A stretch of DNA of 9,964 nt from Myxococcales bacterium (GTDB lineage Bacteria > Myxococcota_C > UBA6777), in contig JALTMC010000843.1 of assembly GCA_027005175.1 (NCBI GenBank), positions 1 through 9,964 on the forward strand. The letters run 5' to 3'. The position numbers were made by a program, and so were the translations under genes. This document shows positions 5,925-9,964 of this stretch, one piece after another (position 1 is the first letter of the stretch; each line of letters begins with the position of its first letter). The notes below the pieces were generated by a model that was given only the letters and a program-made list of their open reading frames with translations, had not been told where the DNA came from and searched no databases.

Positions 5925-7280
5925 TTAGGGGTTTATGGCATAGAGGCGAGAGCCAGCAGCGACATAGATGATCTCTTTGTTGTTGGTATTCTTTACAATG
6001 GGGGCATTATCGATCCACCCTTGGGCATCAAAAGACCAAAGCAGCTTTCCTGTTCGAGAGACAGCGTAGAGGTACTCATTGATGGAGCCAAAGTAGATCA
6101 CCTTTTTGCTTGAGATGGTTGCGCTTGCTTGTACATACGCTTCAGAGCCTTTGATCACGTAGTACTTGGAATCTCCTTCTGTGGGTGGGAATTGTTGTTG
6201 ACACTTGTCAGCATTCGTTTTTTGGGTACCACCACCACCACCACCATCGTCCGATTGAGGTGCTTTTCCTTTTTTGTAAATGCCACTGCGAAAACGCCAG
6301 AGGCACTTTCCTCTGCGGACAGCATAAAACCACTTGCTGTCGGAGCCGACATAGATCGTATTATCCTCTCCAATGCGTGGGGTTGCCAGGATAGGACTGC
6401 CGGTTTGAAAGGACCATTTCAGCCTGCCTAAAGGGCTGACCGCGAGTAGTTTTCCATTCCAACAGCCAACATATATCGTACCGTCTGGACCCACGGCAGG
6501 TGAGGCGGTGATCTTATCACAAAGATTTTTGCGCCACTTATGACGAGTCATTCCCGAGAAGAGGGGGTGAGTGGTACGGATAGCGTGCAAGGTTCCACCC
6601 GCGCCACCGATGTACAAGGTCTGGAAGTCTGTTGAAAACTCAGGTGTTGAGTTTTGGAACGTATCATTGCTTTGATAAACCCACTTGGTTGTTTTGTTTG
6701 GGTTGATCGCGAGAAATTTACCAATCTTTGTGGGAATATAGATCGTGTTGTTTGTGTCAATTTTGGGGGAGGAGTCGATCTTTTGCACTGCATCAAAGGG
6801 GCTTTCCCAGTTTCTCTTGCGAACACCTGAGCTGTTCACTGCGTACAGCAATCCGTTTTTTGCTGCGATATACACTGTGCCATCAATCGTCGTGGCAGGA
6901 GAAGACAGCACCAAGTCGGCTGTTTTGAATGTCCACTTTCGGTTCCCTTGGGAGTCGATTGCGTACAGCTTTCGATCCAGTGAACTGATGAATATCATGT
7001 CACCAATACCGGGCTTTGGTGTTGATACAATACGTTCACTGGCTTGAAAAATCCAACGAGGGTAGCCGCGTCGATTTTGGTGTTGGCAGAGAATGCGTTC
7101 ACCTGTCTTTAAAATGCGTCTTTTCTTGCTACCACTGGGGTTTGGGCAGATCTTGTCCAGCCAGGTTGAAAGAGGCGGGACAGGGCGCACCACTGTAAAG
7201 GAGTTACAACCGAACCACAATCCACTGGTAACAAATACCAGAAGCAATAGCACGAGACGCAGTCTTCTCAAATCGAACAT
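5925..7280 (-). CDS. PQQ-type beta-propeller lipoprotein (BamB-like fold)
   Basis: Predicted 451 residues, exported and probably lipid-anchored. Residues 4-8 are basic, 9-23 are hydrophobic, and Cys25 follows LWFG; this is a non-standard lipobox, so lipidation is likely rather than certain. Eight PQQ-like blade repeats run from about 74 to 451, each with a strand ending in W-x-F/Y and a 'Gly-x-hydrophobic-Tyr-Ala' strand, for example RKWTF, GTIYVG, LYAVS. A Gly-run (345-351) and a Cys-bearing insertion of about 50 residues interrupt the seventh blade. Eight blades match BamB-class propellers, which scaffold protein complexes and do not bind PQQ. BamB function is not proven: length exceeds the usual 390 or so, and no other bam gene is nearby. 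The start lies 24 nt after the upstream stop codon, which suggests co-translation with it; GAGAGAG about eight bases before ATG is a weak site. Confidence 0.88.
   Translation of the reverse strand: MFDLRRLRLVLLLLVFVTSGLWFGCNSFTVVRPVPPLSTWLDKICPNPSGSKKRRILKTGERILCQHQNRRGYPRWIFQASERIVSTPKPGIGDMIFISSLDRKLYAIDSQGNRKWTFKTADLVLSSPATTIDGTVYIAAKNGLLYAVNSSGVRKRNWESPFDAVQKIDSSPKIDTNNTIYIPTKIGKFLAINPNKTTKWVYQSNDTFQNSTPEFSTDFQTLYIGGAGGTLHAIRTTHPLFSGMTRHKWRKNLCDKITASPAVGPDGTIYVGCWNGKLLAVSPLGRLKWSFQTGSPILATPRIGEDNTIYVGSDSKWFYAVRRGKCLWRFRSGIYKKGKAPQSDDGGGGGGTQKTNADKCQQQFPPTEGDSKYYVIKGSEAYVQASATISSKKVIYFGSINEYLYAVSRTGKLLWSFDAQGWIDNAPIVKNTNNKEIIYVAAGSRLYAINP
6228..6245 (-). repeat. ACC/GGT microsatellite, six units, coding for a Gly run
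   Basis: Six ACC triplets on the + strand read as six Gly codons in the propeller protein, within the insertion of its seventh blade. Slippage would change the length of this loop by whole residues without breaking the frame. Confidence 0.7.
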
Positions 7281-7304
7281 GGTTTTATCTCTCTCGAAGG
7301 AGGT
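7281..7304 (-). promoter_or_regulatory. 24-nt intercistronic gap containing ACCTCCTT on the transcribed strand
   Basis: On the minus strand the gap opens with ACCTCCTT, which is the sequence of the 16S anti-Shine-Dalgarno rather than of a ribosome binding site. The weak GAGAGAG further along (about 8 bases from ATG) is the only candidate site for the lipoprotein. On the + strand the same bases read AAGGAGGT, but the ATG lies only two bases beyond and leads to a short frame, so it is not a + gene. Confidence 0.4.
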
Positions 7305-8390
7305 CTATGTTCCTTGCAACATACGAAGGTTATCAACAAGGGGGGGCCACAAAGTCTGTTCATTGATATGTATCATATCAAGAGCCGCAAGAAAGTAAAG
7401 GAACTGCAGTATTTCAAGTTGTGTTGCGACATGGGACTGCTCGATATGATGGATAAATTGCCAGACTGTTCCGGCACGGCCAATGTTGTTGTACATTCGG
7501 GCTTCTTTGGCAGAAAAATGAAGCTGATCTTGCCTAACATGCGGATGTGACAACTTAATCAAGCTATGATTGTAATGTGGCTCGATGACCCATTGTAGCT
7601 CTTGCATCTCATAGTGATCCATGATGCCTTGCTTTACGATCTTGAGATTGTCCAGATTAAGGGGGACACCGCTTTCTTTGGGCTTCTCGTTGGCAAAGAA
7701 AAGATAACGTGCCTCTTTCCACGCAAAGGTGGATAACAGCCGGTCTCGAAACTGTTCCTGCAACACCTCATAAAGTTGACCTGCTGCGACGAATTGTAAT
7801 GCCACCAAGTGATCCGAAAACTGACCCCCTCTTTCTCTGGCTTGAGCCATTCCTTCGCTTAGCTCTTCAAAGGTACAGAGTTTACGATTCAACAATCGTT
7901 GGGCCAGATCATCTTCTTCTGTGGGTAACTTAATAATCCAAGGAGCACCTCGAAGGAAGTAGATCTCTCTTGTGAGAGATTCAGACTGTATCAGCAACAG
8001 TCGCCCTGTTTGGTTGTGGATGTGAAGACTGTAGTAGAGACGCGGAAAGGGGATCTTGGAGAGGTCTCCCGCAAAGGTCGCAAAGCCTGAACCATCTGCA
8101 TCTGGATAGAGGACGCGAATCGGTTGGAGCCCCACCAATAGATCGGTTGCCCCAATCTGACCGGAAAGCAACTCCATCGCTACAGGTGTGCCTTGTGGAG
8201 TATTTTTAGGCAAATATTTGAGGAGATCTGGATAAGCTTGGAGCGGTTGAAAGGTTTGACCCACAGCCGCGATCGCGTCATTCGGTTGAATCCGCCCTTC
8301 ACGGATCATCTGCTGCAGTTGTTCCAGGTCATAAGGACCATACAAGTTTCCATTGGCTTGGCGGACTGTGTATTTTTTTCTTTGGGTCAT
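7305..8390 (-). CDS. GYF_2 domain plus DUF4388-like protein
   Basis: Predicted 361-residue cytosolic protein, probably in signalling or protein interaction. Residues 7-58 match the GYF_2 pattern: YTVRQANGNLYGPYDLEQL, then the WIREGRI-type helix and the 'FQPL' strand; GYF_2 modules usually bind proline-rich peptides. Residues about 104-236 match the DUF4388 (PATAN-like) layout: the LSKIPFPRLYYSLHIHNQTG strand-helix, REIYFLRGAP, a long helical part with LLNRKLCTFEELSEGMAQA, and the 'LFANEK' end. Residues 280-345 resemble the small helical C-terminal module common behind DUF4388 (helix, 'GTVWQFI', 'EILQFLYFLAALDMI'). Both domains are frequent in Myxococcota regulators. The start is fixed by the domain; a clear ribosome site is not seen near it, and a hairpin lies 14 nt upstream. 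It leads a two-gene operon with the propeller lipoprotein. Confidence 0.88.
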   Translation of the reverse strand: MTQRKKYTVRQANGNLYGPYDLEQLQQMIREGRIQPNDAIAAVGQTFQPLQAYPDLLKYLPKNTPQGTPVAMELLSGQIGATDLLVGLQPIRVLYPDADGSGFATFAGDLSKIPFPRLYYSLHIHNQTGRLLLIQSESLTREIYFLRGAPWIIKLPTEEDDLAQRLLNRKLCTFEELSEGMAQARERGGQFSDHLVALQFVAAGQLYEVLQEQFRDRLLSTFAWKEARYLFFANEKPKESGVPLNLDNLKIVKQGIMDHYEMQELQWVIEPHYNHSLIKLSHPHVRQDQLHFSAKEARMYNNIGRAGTVWQFIHHIEQSHVATQLEILQFLYFLAALDMIHINEQTLWPPLVDNLRMLQGT

Positions 8391-8613
8391 GCTTACTTTT
8401 ATCTCACCCCTCTTGAAGGGTGCTGGGGCAGGTTTTCACCCCAATCATGGCAGGTATACGTTTCACCTAGGCGAGTCACTCTAGCACAGATTATCCCGAT
8501 GATAAAGACATCAATGGATTTGGTGTCTGGAAGAGGAAGGAAGTGGAGGAGACAAAGGTTGTGACAATGCACGGATGGCATCGCCTTACCACTCTAAAAT
8601 TAAGCAACGTTGC
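8391..8613 (-). other. Non-coding leader and upstream region of the GYF_2/DUF4388 gene
   Basis: No gene is supported between the GYF_2 gene and the repeat array. On the minus strand, CACCCTT and AGGGGTG (8405-8422) can pair with a four-base loop, with one G-T wobble, 14 nt before the ATG. This hairpin holds the only G-rich ribosome-site-like bases. From 8423 to about 8600 I found no convincing promoter or open frame. A 16-bp perfect palindrome closes the region at 8601-8616. Confidence 0.4.
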
Positions 8614-8616
8614 TTA
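8601..8616. terminator. 16-bp palindrome TAAGCAACGTTGCTTA, weak terminator candidate
   Basis: The sequence is a perfect palindrome at the end of the post-stop repeat array. On the minus strand it is followed by ATTTT, so it might end transcripts from the His-rich gene, but a palindrome with no spare loop makes a strained hairpin. It could equally be a protein-binding site. Confidence 0.25.
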
Positions 8617-8769
8617 CGGGAAACGGCCTTGCGAACAGCCGAGGTGGAGGTAGCTTACTTACGGGGAACGGCCTTGTGAACAGCCGAGGTGGAGGTAGCT
8701 TACTTACGGAGAACGGCCTTGCGAACAGCCGAGGTGGCCTTGCGAACAGCCGAGGTGGAGGTAGCTTAC
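8614..8769 (-). repeat. Tandem 45-bp repeats after a stop codon, in frame, each with a TAA
   Basis: TTACGG marks unit starts at 8614, 8659, 8704 and 8770, so the spacings are 45, 45 and 66 (45 plus an extra 21). Read on the minus strand in the frame of the His-rich gene, the array after its stop gives ATSTSAVRKAV.RK-like peptides. TAA falls at the same place in each: + coordinates 8766-8768 (the real stop), 8700-8702 and 8655-8657. In the last copy the stop position holds CAA, and the frame then runs to TAA at 8586-8588. All spacings are multiples of three. The unit is related to the 21-bp coding repeat of the gene itself. Confidence 0.85.
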
Positions 8770-9964
8770 TTACGGGGAGTTGGCTTGCGAGCAGCTGGGG
8801 CGGCCTTGCGAGCAGCTGGGGCGGCCTTGCGAGCAGCCGGGGCAGCTTTGCGAACAGCCGGGGCAGCTTTGCGAACAGCCGGGGCGGTTTTGCGAGCAGC
8901 CGGGGCTTTGGTTGTAGGCTTCAACTTTTTGGAGGGAGCTTTGCCATCACTTGCTTTGGCTTTGGTATCCTTGTTGTCTTTGCTGTCCTTGGCGTCCTTG
9001 TCATTTTCGTCTTGTTGCCGGAGTTGTTCTTGTCGAAGGAGATGAGCCTGCCAACGTCTCCATCGCTTGATGTAGTAACGGCTTTTTTTCCGAACGATAT
9101 GCATGTAACGGTGGAATGTGTGTCTGATCTTCTTTGTTAGTTTTCTTCCGAGCCTCTTCTTTCGAAGCATCAAATAGCCAAAATCGACTTTTTGAGAATC
9201 TTCCAAGCTATTGTAGAATTTCAAACTGAGCTTGATCTTTGCACGTTTCCAGGCAATCTTTGCAGCAACCCATTTGGCGATTTGTGGTTTCACCTGAGAC
9301 AGCTTTAAATGGGTCGACATCAACATCGAAATGAACACAGCTCTCTCATAGTTGGCTCGTGCTCGGAGTGGCAAGGTCACTTGGGCCTTCTCGTATCTTG
9401 TTGTATGCATCAACTCGCGCTGTTGTTTGGACAATCCTCGGTGGAATTTACGGAAAGGACGCATCCTTCGCGTGAAACGTCGAAGCTTGTGACGCCAGTG
9501 ATGCCTGTGGTGTCCATGGTGTCCGTGCCGGTGGTGATGCCTTCTCCAATGATGCTTGTGACACCAACGTCTGTGGTATCCATGGTGTCCGTGTCGGTAG
9601 TGATGTCTCCTCCAGCGGCGGCTGTGTGGGCAGAAGCTCTTGCCTTCTCCTTTCTTGTTTCGTCGAACCCAACGACCACGCTTCTTGCACCATTTGTGAT
9701 GCTTAAGGAATCTCTTTCCTTTGTGGTCCCAAGAACCATGGCCTTTGTAACCCCAGTGATCATGGTGTTGGTGGCCATAAGATTTGTGGTGTCGTTGCCA
9801 TCGGCGTTTCTTGCGTTGGAGCTTCTGCCAATGGTAGCGCAAGATAGCTTTCTTGGCACGTACTTTGGTTTTTATCCTGTGTTTGAACCAACGCTTAGTG
9901 TTCATGTGTTGCAGCCACAAGGAAGTGAAGCGTCTCTTCTCTTTTTCGGTATCAAAGATAGAAC
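8766..9964 (-). CDS. His-rich, highly basic protein with histone H1/AlgP-like tail (5' end outside window)
   Basis: The frame is open to the right edge, so the gene is probably incomplete at its 5' end; the codons beyond the first Met (FDTEKEKRRFTSLW) look coding, and no ribosome site supports an internal start. Numbered from ATG 9905, about 379 residues are visible. Residues 1-140 hold about 33 His plus many Arg, Lys and Trp, with clusters such as HHYRHGHHGY and RRHHHRHGHH. Residues 165-290 are helical and very basic. Residues 298-325 form an acidic/lysine linker (DKDAKDSKDNKD). The tail from about 334 repeats A-P-A-A/V-R-K-A and resembles the Lys/Ala/Pro tails of AlgP and histone H1-like proteins. 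A nucleoid-binding role and metal binding by the His region are inferences; no catalytic domain is visible. Confidence 0.75.
   Translation of the reverse strand, partial: SIFDTEKEKRRFTSLWLQHMNTKRWFKHRIKTKVRAKKAILRYHWQKLQRKKRRWQRHHKSYGHQHHDHWGYKGHGSWDHKGKRFLKHHKWCKKRGRWVRRNKKGEGKSFCPHSRRWRRHHYRHGHHGYHRRWCHKHHWRRHHHRHGHHGHHRHHWRHKLRRFTRRMRPFRKFHRGLSKQQRELMHTTRYEKAQVTLPLRARANYERAVFISMLMSTHLKLSQVKPQIAKWVAAKIAWKRAKIKLSLKFYNSLEDSQKVDFGYLMLRKKRLGRKLTKKIRHTFHRYMHIVRKKSRYYIKRWRRWQAHLLRQEQLRQQDENDKDAKDSKDNKDTKAKASDGKAPSKKLKPTTKAPAARKTAPAVRKAAPAVRKAAPAARKAAPAARKAAPAARKPTPRK
8785..8906 (-). repeat. 21-bp coding minisatellite, six units
   Basis: TTGCGA recurs at 8785, 8806, 8827, 8848, 8869 and 8890, exactly 21 bp apart, with few differences among the units. 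Each unit encodes seven residues of the type A-A-P-A-A/V-R-K. Unit gain or loss alters the tail by whole heptads and keeps the frame. Confidence 0.9.
9506..9605 (-). repeat. Internal duplication of the His-cluster, offset 66 bp
   Basis: Bases 9506-9539 recur at 9572-9605 with 31 of 34 identical. The 66-bp offset equals 22 codons. The copies encode RRHHYRHGHHGYHRRW and RRHHHRHGHHGHHRHHW, so part of the His-rich region arose by tandem duplication. Confidence 0.75.

Noticed and set aside
7297-7309. AAGGAGGT followed by ATG on the + strand, looking like a + gene start.
   Set aside because: Only two bases separate site and ATG, and the frame stops after about 19 codons.
8610-9140. A long + strand open frame with Gly/Ser/Arg-rich repeats.
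   Set aside because: It is the opposite strand of the Ala-Pro-Arg-Lys repeats; the minus frame extends about 1.2 kb with composition typical of a real basic protein and is preferred.
9410-9859. A 149-codon minus-strand open frame rich in Thr, Asp and Gly.
   Set aside because: It is a different frame of the His-rich region, where codon repetition opens other frames; the surrounding longer frame is preferred.

Overview
The window looks like an ordinary bacterial chromosome segment, with roughly balanced base composition, AGGAG-type ribosome binding sites and short intergenic gaps. The protein repertoire suggests a deltaproteobacterial or Myxococcota-like host: a GYF_2 plus DUF4388-type protein, a histidine-kinase-like DHp segment fused to a receiver domain, and a PQQ-type beta-propeller lipoprotein. 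This assignment is inference from domain style; there is no rRNA or other taxonomic marker.

Layout. The left edge (1-108) holds two identical 34-bp repeats separated by 40 bp, which looks like the last repeats of a CRISPR array running off the left side. After about 280 bp without a credible gene, five genes and then a signalling gene lie on the + strand. They are an alpha/beta hydrolase (391-1329), a small beta-rich protein probably in the same operon (1368-1802), a protein with a helical N-terminus and a barrel-like C-terminus but no signal peptide (1981-3147), a metallophosphoesterase (3443-4111), an acidic protein of unknown function (4352-4945), and a DHp-receiver fusion (5069-5824). A pyrimidine-rich spacer precedes the phosphoesterase gene, and a 58-bp tandem duplication covers its 3' end, including the stop codon.

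The + genes converge at 5825-5924 with a minus-strand block. That block is a GYF_2/DUF4388-like protein (7305-8390) followed after 24 nt by an eight-repeat beta-propeller lipoprotein (5925-7280), probably one operon. Upstream of them, and also on the minus strand, is a very basic, histidine-rich protein (8766 to beyond the right edge) with an acidic/lysine linker and a histone H1/AlgP-like Ala-Pro-Arg-Lys tail.

The most unusual structure is at the 3' end of the His-rich gene. A 21-bp coding minisatellite is followed, after the stop codon, by 45-bp repeats that stay in the same reading frame and carry a TAA at the same place. The gene's end, stop codon included, has apparently been amplified in whole codons. 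No obvious new defence or secretion system is complete here. The strongest leads are the CRISPR-like edge, the stop-codon-bearing minisatellite with its histone-like protein, the signal-less barrel-like protein, and the kinase-like receiver fusion that lacks an ATPase domain.
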